NCBI RefSeq assembly: GCF_001429185.1
Contig: NZ_LMIW01000008.1
Span: 947,169-1,011,168, forward strand
Direction: 5' to 3'
Length of the DNA: 64,000 nucleotides
DNA from: Terrabacter sp. Root85
GTDB taxonomy: Bacteria; Actinomycetota; Actinomycetes; Actinomycetales; Dermatophilaceae
Shown here: piece by piece, positions 8,543 through 16,349 of the stretch
Layout of the letters: each line of letters starts with the position of its first letter
Position numbering within the stretch: position 1 is the first letter of the stretch
The notes under the pieces: model-generated
The model's input: only the letters and a program-made list of their open reading frames with translations
Told to the model about the DNA's origin: nothing
The model's database searches: none
Position numbers and translations under genes: made by a program

Positions 8543-9271
8543 TCAGCCGGTGAGTGAACCCTGGGCAACCAGCGCCCCGAGGTAGTCGGCGAAGCCGCCG
8601 GGCGTGCGTCCCTGCGTGCGGCCCGAGGTGCGCACGTGTACTGACGAGCTGGCGAGACAGGCGGCTCCGGACGCACGGATGCGCTCGACCAGACCCACGT
8701 CCTCATGGACCGCGAGCGGCTCGAAGCCCCCGGCCGCCAGGTAGGCAGAGAGCCGGACGCCGAGGTTGGCGCCGTGGACGTGCGGGTGACCATCACGCAG
8801 CTGGTGCAGGGCGTGCCACCGGTTGAGGGATTCTGCGTCGAGCTCGTCGTCGGGTTGCACGGTGCCGGTCACGAGATCGAGGCCGGCATCGGCGAGCATG
8901 ACCTGCCGGACGAGCCAGTCGGGCGGGACCACGCAGTCGGCGTCCGTGCCGGCCAGCCAGTGATGATCGGTGTCCGCCTCCGCGACGTCGGCCGTCGCGA
9001 CCACGACGCCGTGGGCGCGAGCGGCACCGACGCACCGACGGTCGACCTCGACGACGGTGACGTCGCGGTGCCGGGCGGCGACCTCGCGTGAGCGGTCGAC
9101 GCAGGCGTCGAGCACGAGGACGACGCGTGCGTGGACGCCCGGTCGGGACCGGTGCAGCTCCGCGACGGCGTCGTCGATCGAGCCCAGGGCACGGGGGAGT
9201 AGGGCCTCCTCGTCGTTGGCCGGGACGATCACGTGAACGTGGGTCAGGGGGCGGGGGAGGTGGGCCGTCAT
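8543..9271 (-). CDS. Family 2 glycosyltransferase
   Basis: A 242-residue GT-A enzyme. HVIVPANDEEALLPRALGSI is the nucleotide-binding start of GT2, VVLVLDACVDRS follows, and GTDADCVVPPDWL supplies the metal-binding DxD. HEDVGLVERIRASG near residue 200 resembles the acceptor/catalytic ED block. No membrane segment is present, so it should be cytosolic or peripheral. The ATG at 9271 overlaps the TGA of the upstream deacetylase-methyltransferase gene by four bases (ATGA), which implies translational coupling and a shared pathway. Donor and acceptor sugars cannot be deduced. It is the last gene of a three-gene operon. Confidence 0.85.
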   Translation of the reverse strand: MTAHLPRPLTHVHVIVPANDEEALLPRALGSIDDAVAELHRSRPGVHARVVLVLDACVDRSREVAARHRDVTVVEVDRRCVGAARAHGVVVATADVAEADTDHHWLAGTDADCVVPPDWLVRQVMLADAGLDLVTGTVQPDDELDAESLNRWHALHQLRDGHPHVHGANLGVRLSAYLAAGGFEPLAVHEDVGLVERIRASGAACLASSSVHVRTSGRTQGRTPGGFADYLGALVAQGSLTG

Positions 9272-10620
9272 GGCGAGCCGGCCCGGTGCGCCGAGGACCT
9301 CGACATCACATCGAGCCGAAAGTCCCTCTCGAGGTGTGTGGCCACGACGGGCAGGGCGGACGAGCGGGTCCACAGCTCGTGGACCCGCAGGCCGTCGAGC
9401 GGCCAGCCCCGCACGGGATGCCGCCAGTGGCACAGCACGAGCGCGCCGTCGTCCGTGAGGGACGCGTCGACCCGTGTCACGAGCCGTCCCAGCCGCGCCG
9501 GACTGAGGAAGTACCCGACCTCCGAGACGACGACGAGGTCGAAGGGGCCGTCGGGCCAGTCCTCGGGGACGCTGCCGGGCACGACCTCGACGTGGTCGAG
9601 CCCTCGCAATGAGGACCGCGCGGCTTCGACGGCGGCCCCGCTCTCGTCGACGACGACGAGCCGGTTGCACCGTGTCGCGAGGTCCTCCGCGAGCGCCCCG
9701 ACGGAGCCACCGACTTCCAGCGCGCGGCCGTAACGTTCGTGCGGGAGGGCCGCCAGGGTGACGGCCCGCTTGCGCTGCTCGTACCAGCTCGTCCGCACCT
9801 GCCACGGGTCGCTGGACGAGTCATGCAGCTCGTCGAGGCTGTCGTCCGTCGGCAGGTCCAGCCGGAGGAAGACCTCGAAGGGCCGCGCGAAGTGGGCGAG
9901 CATGTCCTCGTGGAGGACGGCCTCGTCCCCGGGCTCGTCGGAGACCGGAGCCACCTGGGTGCGGTGCAGCGCCACGGCCTCCTGCTTCGTCGCCTGCACG
10001 TCGGCGTCGAGGGTGAGGGCGTGGAGGTCCGCCCACGGCGCGCGCTCGGGCTGGCACCAGTGCCACAGCCACAGGGGGTACTCCCAGAGCACCGCGTCGG
10101 TACGCCGGCACGCCACTCCAGCGGCCCGCCCGGCCGCGTCGTGGTCGGCGTGGCCGTCGTGCCGCCACGGCGCGACGACGACGGTGTCGCCGCCGCGCTC
10201 GCCGATGACGTCGACGAGGCCCGTGACGGTCTCGGCGGTGCAGGCGGCCAGGCGGCCGTCAGGCAGACCGAGCCGCTCGAGCGTCGCGGACGGCGCGAGT
10301 CGAGCCAGCGCGGCGCGGGACTCCTCGACCCGGAGAGTGGCCAGGTCGCGGCTGGACACGGTGGGGGAACCGGGGTGCGACGCCTCACCGTCGCTGAGCA
10401 GCACGACCGTCACCTCGAGTCCGGCTCGTGCTGCAATCGACATGAGTCCGCCCGTAGCGAGCGTCTCGTCGTCGGGGTGCGCAGCGACGACGACGAGGCG
10501 GCCACGCCCTGAGAGCAGAGCGTCTGCGGGCCTGAGGTCGGCCCACTCGCGTCGCTCGCGCCACCGGCTCTCCGCCGTGCCCCGCTCGGAGTGCGTGAAG
10601 GGCCGCGCGCGGGTCACCAC
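9268..10620 (-). CDS. PIG-L family deacetylase fused to a class I SAM methyltransferase
   Basis: A 450-residue two-domain protein. The N-terminal half (about 40-240) is a PIG-L/LmbE zinc N-deacetylase: VVVAAHPDDETLATGG carries the metal-binding His/Asp/Asp, and WRHDGHADHDAAG supplies the second His pair. The C-terminal half (about 260-440) is a NodS-like methyltransferase: RALEVGGSVGALAEDLA is the SAM-binding loop, followed by LVVVDESGAAVEAAR, and FDLVVVSEVGYFL. Such a fusion suggests deacetylation and methylation of the same glycosylated small molecule. The start region overlaps the upstream dehydrogenase stop (GTG at 10620 or 10617, the latter forming GTGA), and its own stop overlaps the glycosyltransferase start. 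Confidence 0.88.
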   Translation of the reverse strand: MVTRARPFTHSERGTAESRWRERREWADLRPADALLSGRGRLVVVAAHPDDETLATGGLMSIAARAGLEVTVVLLSDGEASHPGSPTVSSRDLATLRVEESRAALARLAPSATLERLGLPDGRLAACTAETVTGLVDVIGERGGDTVVVAPWRHDGHADHDAAGRAAGVACRRTDAVLWEYPLWLWHWCQPERAPWADLHALTLDADVQATKQEAVALHRTQVAPVSDEPGDEAVLHEDMLAHFARPFEVFLRLDLPTDDSLDELHDSSSDPWQVRTSWYEQRKRAVTLAALPHERYGRALEVGGSVGALAEDLATRCNRLVVVDESGAAVEAARSSLRGLDHVEVVPGSVPEDWPDGPFDLVVVSEVGYFLSPARLGRLVTRVDASLTDDGALVLCHWRHPVRGWPLDGLRVHELWTRSSALPVVATHLERDFRLDVMSRSSAHRAGSP

Positions 10621-11711
10621 GGTCGGCCGTCGGTGCCGCTGCCGCCGTCGAGGACGGGACGCTCGAGGACATGCCGGCCGAGGGCAGCCTCGTCGCGCTC
10701 GGCATGCTCCTGACGCAGGTATAGCTGCAGGTCCGCGACGCGCGCGGCGTGGTCGTCGTCGAGCGCCAGAGGTGCCGGTCCGGTCGCATGGCCGACGCGC
10801 TCGACCACGGACTCCGCGGCACGTGCCACCACGTGACGCACGCGCAGGGCGAGTCGTGCGCCTTCCTCACCCGTCGCGCGGCCGTCGTCGACCCGGGCAG
10901 CCGCGTCGTCGAGGCAGGTCCGAGCCGCCCAGAGCCCGGCGTCGACCGCCCCCACGTGCATCTGCGCGATCTGGTCGGGCTCCCGTCCGCCGCGGAGCAG
11001 GCGGCGGGCCACGCCCACCGCGCCGCCGTACCAGATGGCTGCCACGCCCATGCCGCCCCAGGCGAACCCGGGGCGCTCGAGGTACCAACCCGTCGGACCG
11101 ACCGGGACCGCCTCGGCGCCGTCGAAGTCGACCGGACCGCTGGGCACGGCGGTCAGACCCCTGGCGAACCACGCCGAGGGCTGGACGGTCACGCCGTTCG
11201 ACGGACCCAGGCGGACGGCATACAACCGCCGGGTGGTGTCGCTGTCCCAGGCGGTGACGAGGGCGTGCGACAGCGATCCGGCCAGCGAGCACCACGGCTT
11301 CGTCCCGCGCAGTCGGACGGTGCCGGCGGCGCGGCCCGTGTCGTCGCGCGCCTCGAGACGGACACCGGGCCCCTCCGCCGCGAAGACTCCCCACGAGGCG
11401 CCGTCGGGGACTGGCGTGGCGACGGGGTACCCGGCCGACCGGGCCTCAGCGAGGATCGCCAGGGCATCGAGGTGTGGTTCGAGGGTGCGGGCCGCCGTCA
11501 GGTCCACGGCCGCGACGGACGCCAGCGACTCCCACAGGATGCGGGTCGAGCCCGAGCCCGGAAGCGGGAAGGCGTCAGGCAGCGCTCGGACGAGCTCGGT
11601 CGTCGCCACGGGGTCGTGGCTGTGGCGAAGCCGGAGCCGTAGGTCGTCGACGAGGGCCTCGAGCCGCGACGGCGGTGTCGCCTCGTCGGTCAGCCGCACC
11701 GCCCCGGTCAC
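10614..11711 (-). CDS. Acyl-CoA dehydrogenase-like flavoprotein
   Basis: A 365-residue protein with the acyl-CoA dehydrogenase fold. The middle beta-domain is visible in GTKPWCSLAGSLSHALVTA and in the WYLERPGFAWGGMGVAAIWYGG block, and a helical C-terminal domain follows. It is a little short for the family, and I cannot place the catalytic Glu, so it may oxidise an unusual substrate or act on an acyl carrier. The start is a GTG at 11711; a second GTG lies four codons on. It is the first gene of the operon with the PIG-L/methyltransferase and glycosyltransferase, with overlapping stop and start codons throughout. The group looks like a small dedicated biosynthetic unit. Confidence 0.78.
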   Translation of the reverse strand: MTGAVRLTDEATPPSRLEALVDDLRLRLRHSHDPVATTELVRALPDAFPLPGSGSTRILWESLASVAAVDLTAARTLEPHLDALAILAEARSAGYPVATPVPDGASWGVFAAEGPGVRLEARDDTGRAAGTVRLRGTKPWCSLAGSLSHALVTAWDSDTTRRLYAVRLGPSNGVTVQPSAWFARGLTAVPSGPVDFDGAEAVPVGPTGWYLERPGFAWGGMGVAAIWYGGAVGVARRLLRGGREPDQIAQMHVGAVDAGLWAARTCLDDAAARVDDGRATGEEGARLALRVRHVVARAAESVVERVGHATGPAPLALDDDHAARVADLQLYLRQEHAERDEAALGRHVLERPVLDGGSGTDGRPW

Positions 11712-11810
11712 CGGACGGACCGGGGAGCGGGCGTGGCGGGACGGGCTGCGGTTCGGCTCACGGGGGGCACATACCCAGCGGTGACGGGACGCCTCGGCGG
11801 TGCCCGTCGA

Positions 11811-11846
11811 GGTTCGTCCGGTTCATCCGGTTCGCCCCGTTAGCCC
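11811..11846. repeat. Degenerate 9-bp tandem repeat
   Basis: Four consecutive nine-base units, ggttcgtcc, ggttcatcc, ggttcgccc and cgttagccc, lie in the 184-base gap between the dehydrogenase gene start and the GH3 gene end. The function is unknown; replication slippage is the simplest explanation. Confidence 0.5.
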
Positions 11847-11895
11847 GGTCGGTCGCGCGGCTGACATCGATGTGGCGAGGCAGGCCGGTCAGCCC

Positions 11896-13371
11896 TCAGA
11901 GCTGGGTGTCGAGGTAGCGCTGGAGTGCGGCGACGGTGCGGGTGTTCCACGTCGTCGCGCCGTCGAGATAGAGGCCGAGGTAGCTCTGCAGGGCCGCCAT
12001 CGAGTGCGGGCCCCAGACGCCCACGACAGGTGCCCCGATCCGGACCTGCAGAGCGCGGATCGTCGCGCCGTCGAAGACGCCGGTCTGTGAGATGCCCAGC
12101 CAGCGCTGCAGGGCCGTCTTCGTCAGTGGGCCGAAGTATCCCGTGACCGGGAGCCGCGGCGCGAGCAGGCCGTACTGCGCCTTGACCGTCAGGACGCGCA
12201 TCACCGCTGCCTGGACACGAGCGCGGAACACGCCGTCGGAGGCGGCCCGTGCGGTGACAGCAGCGACCATCGCCGGGACGACGTAGGGGTTGCCGGTCAG
12301 CACGACGTCACCGCCCGCGCTGATGAACCCGACGGCACGGGCCCCGGGCGACCACGCGGCCACCTGCTTGGCGTTTCCCAGGTCGTCACTGATGACGACG
12401 CCCGTGAAGCCCAGGTCGCGGCGGATCATGCCCCGGATCACCGTGGACGAGAAGACCGCCGGGTGCGACGCGTCGATGCGGGAGTAGTAGGCCGATGACA
12501 CCATCAGCAGATGCGCACCGGCGCTGATCGCCGCTCGGAACGGCGTGATGTCGGTGGACGTGCGGGTGGTCACCGTGTCGGTCACTCCCGCCGTCGTGTC
12601 GGTGTTTCCGGTTACCCGTCCGAGCCCGGGGAAGTGCTTGGCCGTCATCGCGAGACCGGATGCTCTCATGCCCTTGAGGAAGGTCGTGCCCTTGTCGGCG
12701 ACGACGGTCTGGGTGTACCCGTACTCCCGCTGGTAGAAGCCGATGGGCTTGTTGAGGCTCGCGAAGCTCTTGGCGACCGTATCCATCACCGGTGCGAGGT
12801 CGACGTCGACGCCCGAGCGCATCACCTGCGTGCCCCACGTCCTGGCGTATGCCGTGAGCAACGTGTCGGACCAGGAGCCCTGTGTCAGCGCGGTCGGCAT
12901 GCGCGAGAAGCCCGGCCCCTGGAGGACCTGCACGTATCCGCCCTCCTGGTCGGAGGCGATGAACAGCGGCACTCCTGCCGTCGCCGCGGTCGTCGTCACG
13001 GTGTCGGCTCGTCCCGTGAGGTACCGCACCGGCGGGGCGCCCGCGGTCGTGCGGCCCGTGAGGATCAGGTTGCCGACGTGGTACCGGCTGATCGCCGTCG
13101 TCGTGGCCGAACCCAGCCCCGTCACGGCACCTCCGACCATGAAGAGCTGCCCGACGCGCTGTGCCGCCGTCATCCGGTTGTAGACGGCCTGGGCCTGGGC
13201 ACCCGGGCTCAGAGTGGTGGCGACGGTGCCCGCGGACACGACGAGTGGAGGGGCCGAGCCTGCCGGACGGGCGGAGGCAAGCGTCGCGGCGGGGAGGGCG
13301 AGCACGACGACGGCGATGGGAGCGAGAGCGGCGGCGCACGCTGTGGGCACGCGCGGGAAGCAGGAACGCAT
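11896..13371 (-). CDS. Secreted glycoside hydrolase family 3 (beta-N-acetylhexosaminidase-like) with peptidoglycan-binding-like tail
   Basis: A 491-residue protein from ATG 13371 (GGTGG nearby upstream). It has a classic signal peptide (ALAPIAVVVLALPAATLASA). The catalytic domain has the NagZ/GH3 signatures FIASDQEGGYVQ, KHFPGLGRVTGNTDTT and VVISDDLGNAK, in which the Asp before DL is the expected nucleophile. After about residue 360 the sequence shifts to repeated W/L-rich motifs (TALQRWLGIS, MAALQSYLGLYL, VAALQRYL), which look like peptidoglycan-binding-type helical repeats. A likely role is trimming muropeptides or chitin-like oligomers outside the cell. The frame is open further upstream, but only the internal Met gives a proper signal peptide. 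Confidence 0.87.
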   Translation of the reverse strand: MRSCFPRVPTACAAALAPIAVVVLALPAATLASARPAGSAPPLVVSAGTVATTLSPGAQAQAVYNRMTAAQRVGQLFMVGGAVTGLGSATTTAISRYHVGNLILTGRTTAGAPPVRYLTGRADTVTTTAATAGVPLFIASDQEGGYVQVLQGPGFSRMPTALTQGSWSDTLLTAYARTWGTQVMRSGVDVDLAPVMDTVAKSFASLNKPIGFYQREYGYTQTVVADKGTTFLKGMRASGLAMTAKHFPGLGRVTGNTDTTAGVTDTVTTRTSTDITPFRAAISAGAHLLMVSSAYYSRIDASHPAVFSSTVIRGMIRRDLGFTGVVISDDLGNAKQVAAWSPGARAVGFISAGGDVVLTGNPYVVPAMVAAVTARAASDGVFRARVQAAVMRVLTVKAQYGLLAPRLPVTGYFGPLTKTALQRWLGISQTGVFDGATIRALQVRIGAPVVGVWGPHSMAALQSYLGLYLDGATTWNTRTVAALQRYLDTQL

Positions 13372-13503
13372 GGCGATCCACCTACCATTCAAGGGAACTG
13401 CGCGCGACGCTCTTTCAGTGTAGGCCTCGGCGCTGAGCGCGTCGGTCACGTCGCAGGGGAATGCCGGACCGCAGGCCGCCGCGGCCACGGTTCAGGCCGA
13501 GGG

Positions 13504-14343
13504 TCAGGTGAGGAAGCTCCGCAGCGCCGCGACAACCTCGTCGCGGCGGTCGATGAACACGTAGTGGCTGGCGTGGAGCTCGATGACGTGAGCATCCGCG
13601 GTCTCCGCTGCGAAGCGGTCACGGCACGCGGCCCGCCAGATCGCGTCGGGTCCCTGCCACTGGTCCCCGAGGGCGTAGATGGCGAGCGCGGGAGCGGTGA
13701 TGTCGGAGTAGGGGTGCCGGAACGCCCTGAGGGCCCGGACGAACGGGGCCGAGGCCGCCGTCGAGAACGTGTCGACCACGGACCCGTCCGCGAGGGTGTC
13801 CACGGAGGCGCGCATCATCGCGTCGAGAGCAGGTCCACGGATGTCGTCCGGGAGCAGGGAGTGCACGAAGTCGACGTAGTCCTCGTACGAGGCGAACCGG
13901 TCCGGGCTCGCTGCCTCCTCCGGCCACTCGACCGTCGGGCTGTCGGCCCAGTCGTAGGCCCCGTCGAGGTAGACGACTCCGGCCACGCGTTCGGGATGTC
14001 GAGCGGCGAGGGCCGAGACCTCACCTCCTCCCATCGAGTGCCCCACGACGTGGGCCCGCTCGATGTCCAGGGCGTCGAGGAGGCGGCGCGCGTCCTCGGC
14101 GGCGTCTGCAAGCGCGAAGCCGCTCTGGACCCGGTCGGTCAGGCCGTGCCCACGCCGGGTCAGGGCGACCACCCGGAACCGGTCGCCCAGGTGGGGGGCC
14201 AGCTCCGAGAACACGTGGGCGGTGCAGCCCAGACCGGCCAGCATCAACAGCGGGTCTCCGTCGCCGCCCCAGTCCAGGTAGTGGAAGCGGACACCGTCGA
14301 GGACGACGAACTCGTCGGGGGGTATCTCGATGGGACCCGGCAC
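13504..14343 (-). CDS. Alpha/beta-hydrolase
   Basis: A 279-residue alpha/beta-hydrolase. The oxyanion-hole region is LLMLAGLGCTAHVF, the nucleophile elbow is VVGHSMGGGEVS (Ser), the acid is in AIYALGDQWQG and the catalytic His is in HASHYVFIDRRDEV. Lid residues include the aromatic DGAYDWADSP stretch. There is no signal peptide, so it is cytosolic. The substrate cannot be told from sequence; epoxide hydrolases, esterases and dehalogenases share this fold. The start is assigned to GTG 14343 because a TANNNT element lies six bases upstream and no Shine-Dalgarno is present. The open frame continues upstream as Arg/Pro-rich sequence that I consider noncoding. Confidence 0.82.
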   Translation of the reverse strand: MPGPIEIPPDEFVVLDGVRFHYLDWGGDGDPLLMLAGLGCTAHVFSELAPHLGDRFRVVALTRRGHGLTDRVQSGFALADAAEDARRLLDALDIERAHVVGHSMGGGEVSALAARHPERVAGVVYLDGAYDWADSPTVEWPEEAASPDRFASYEDYVDFVHSLLPDDIRGPALDAMMRASVDTLADGSVVDTFSTAASAPFVRALRAFRHPYSDITAPALAIYALGDQWQGPDAIWRAACRDRFAAETADAHVIELHASHYVFIDRRDEVVAALRSFLT

Positions 14344-14349
14344 CCGGTG

Positions 14350-14355
14350 ACGGTA
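14350..14355 (-). promoter_or_regulatory. -10 element of a leaderless promoter for the alpha/beta-hydrolase
   Basis: On the minus strand TACCGT is followed by six bases (CACCGG) and the GTG at 14343. The spacing matches the leaderless pattern and helps choose this start. Confidence 0.45.
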
Positions 14356-14584
14356 TCGCGAGGAGCCGACACGCAGGACGCTCCTGAAGCGGGCACCGGG
14401 CGCGACAGCATGGATGCCGGCACGTTCGTGGCTCACGCCCGGGCATGGGCGGGTGCGGGCGCCGATTCGACGCGCGCGGTCCCCGCGCGGGTATGGATAC
14501 CGGAGGAGGGGCACCGCACCCGGACTTGCGGGACCCTCCACGAGCAGACCGACAGGGCCGACCCCCCCAGAAAGGTGTTCGAAG

Positions 14585-14785
14585 GTGGACGTGGACACGA
14601 TCCGGATCCCGTGCTTGACCGAGGGTTGCGAGGGCGAGATCCATGCCGCGAGGGAGCTGGACGAGGACGGAACCCGATGGAGGATCGTCTGGTTCGAGGG
14701 GGTGCCGGTGGTCCTGTGCTCCCGCGGTTGCCGGCCGCCGGAGGACCTCGTCGGCCTCATCGATCCCGAGGTTCGCGCTGCCTGA
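14585..14785 (+). CDS. Small Cys-paired (zinc-ribbon-like) protein
   Basis: A 66-residue protein from GTG 14585, with GAAAGG about nine bases upstream. It has two cysteine pairs, PCLTEGCEG (CX4C) and LCSRGC (CX3C), separated by about 35 residues including a beta-prone TRWRIVWFEGVPVV segment. This spacing suits a zinc ribbon or small metal-binding adaptor. It is acidic, with no signal or membrane segment. A longer open frame extends upstream but is Arg/Pro-rich and overlaps the divergent hydrolase promoter. The gene converges on glutaminase, 13 bases away. The function is unknown. Confidence 0.6.
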   Translation: MDVDTIRIPCLTEGCEGEIHAARELDEDGTRWRIVWFEGVPVVLCSRGCRPPEDLVGLIDPEVRAA

Positions 14786-14798
14786 TCTCCAGCGGTCC

Positions 14799-15824
14799 TC
14801 ACTCCGGCGAGACCGTCACCGAGGAGAAGAGGTTGAGCCCGAGCCGTTCCGCGAGGTACTTGGTGACCAGCTGCCCGCGCACGCTGTTGCCCGCCACGTC
14901 CAGGGGAGGGGAGAACGTCGCCAGGCCGCCCTTGCCTGGTGCGACGGTGACGATGCCGCCGCTGACCCCGCTCTTGCCCGGGACCCCGACCTCGTAGAGC
15001 CAGTCGCCGGACAGTTCGTACAGGCCCGCTGTGGCCATCACCGCCAGGACGCGCCGGCACACGCCCCGCCCGACGACCGTCCTTCCGGTCACCGGGTTCA
15101 CGCCGCCGTTGGCCAGCGTGGACGCCATGACCGCAAGGTCGTGGACGCTCACGTCGAGAGAGCACTGGCGCGTGTAGATGTCGGTGGCCTCGTCCGGGTC
15201 GAAGTAGAGACGGCCGTAGCTCTGCAGCAGGTGGGCGATGCCCTGGTTGCGCAGGTTGGTGGCGGACTCCGAGGCGTAGACCCTCTCGTTCAGGCTCAGC
15301 TCACGGCCGGCGAAGCCTGACAGGCCCTCCCTGACCCGGTCCCACTTCTCCTCCGCCGTGCTCCCCGGCACCAGACTCGTCGCTGCGATCGCACCCGCGT
15401 TGACCAACGGGTTCATCGTGCGGTCCAGGTTGAGCTCCACCGCCACGAGGGAGTCGAAGGGGAAGCCGGTGCTGTTGACCCCGAGGAGGCGACGCGCGTC
15501 GACGTCTCCGACCGCCTCGCAGACCAGCGCGAAGACGAACGGTTTGGACACGCTCTGGATCGAGAACGTCCTCTCGACGTCGCCGATCTCGAACGACCTC
15601 CCTCGTGCTCCCACCACGGAGATGCCGAACCAGTCCGGCGACGCCTCGGCCAGGACCGGGATGTAGTCGGCGACGGCACCCTCCCGGTTCGCCCGATACC
15701 GCTCGTACGCCTCGGTGACGGCGCCGATCACCTCGTCCGGTTCTGGGAGCTCTCCGGTCGAGATCGACGACCTGACCGCTTCCTCGTCGAACGGCAGCCG
15801 CTCATGCATCGACAGCCTGGTCAT
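14799..15824 (-). CDS. glsA: Glutaminase (GlsA type)
   Basis: A 341-residue serine-dependent beta-lactamase-fold glutaminase, hydrolysing L-glutamine to glutamate and ammonia. RTFSIQSVSKPFVFAL holds the catalytic Ser-x-x-Lys, NPLVNAGAIAATSLV is the family signature, ESATNLRNQGIA and DYIPVLAEASPDWFG are both conserved, and KSGVSGGIVTVAPGKGG forms the C-terminal active-site wall. The length is typical of bacterial GlsA (about 310) plus a short N-terminal extension. The ATG at 15824 has GGGAGG six bases upstream. No STAS or ankyrin domain is attached. It is cytosolic and stands alone between unrelated genes. Confidence 0.93.
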   Translation of the reverse strand: MTRLSMHERLPFDEEAVRSSISTGELPEPDEVIGAVTEAYERYRANREGAVADYIPVLAEASPDWFGISVVGARGRSFEIGDVERTFSIQSVSKPFVFALVCEAVGDVDARRLLGVNSTGFPFDSLVAVELNLDRTMNPLVNAGAIAATSLVPGSTAEEKWDRVREGLSGFAGRELSLNERVYASESATNLRNQGIAHLLQSYGRLYFDPDEATDIYTRQCSLDVSVHDLAVMASTLANGGVNPVTGRTVVGRGVCRRVLAVMATAGLYELSGDWLYEVGVPGKSGVSGGIVTVAPGKGGLATFSPPLDVAGNSVRGQLVTKYLAERLGLNLFSSVTVSPE

Positions 15825-15944
15825 CGCGTGCCTCCCGTGCTGGTCGTCCGCAGCCCATGACATGCCTCCGGCACCTCACGCGCCCACCGACAAACGTCGT
15901 ACAGACGCTCTACGACGACGCTCGGGTCCGGTAGACATGGTCCC

Positions 15945-16331
15945 ATGTCAGCCGACGAGTCCTGGTCGAGCGACCCGAGGTTGGACCCCTACCGGGATGC
16001 CGTCTGGGCGCTCAGCCTCGATGGACAGACCCAGGCGCACCTGATCACTCGCGTGACCTACGGCGAGGCCCTTCCGCGCCGGCGCCAGGTCCACGACCAA
16101 CACGACCTCCCTGCCCTTCAGGACCCGCAGGAGTCGCTGTGGAGCAAGGTGTGCTGGCGCGACGGACGCCAGGAGCGACCCGAGGAAGATCGCGGACCCG
16201 ACTGGTACACCGTTCACGACCTGGCGAAGGGCGCGTTCGAGAGCGAGAGCCGTCCCGGCCTGGTCTTCGATGTCACGCCGGTGCACGGCCCGCTCCGTGA
16301 CCGGCTCTGGAGCGTCTTCGGTCCGCCCTGA
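15945..16331 (+). CDS. Hypothetical protein
   Basis: A 128-residue soluble protein (MSADESWSSDPRLDPYRDAVWALSL is its start, read in part). It is Trp- and Asp-rich and shows no motif I recognise. A TAGACA element lies seven bases upstream of the ATG, which would fit a leaderless promoter although the last base deviates from TANNNT. No Shine-Dalgarno is visible. The gene converges on the DUF2252 gene, with 18 bases between the two stops. Coding potential is supported by its normal codon pattern with GC-rich third positions. Confidence 0.55.
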   Translation: MSADESWSSDPRLDPYRDAVWALSLDGQTQAHLITRVTYGEALPRRRQVHDQHDLPALQDPQESLWSKVCWRDGRQERPEEDRGPDWYTVHDLAKGAFESESRPGLVFDVTPVHGPLRDRLWSVFGPP

Positions 16332-16349
16332 CGATCACCCCGACGCCCT

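Noticed and set aside
12511-14997. An 828-codon plus-strand open frame
   Set aside because: It runs opposite the GH3 and alpha/beta-hydrolase genes, has low-complexity composition and no recognisable motif.
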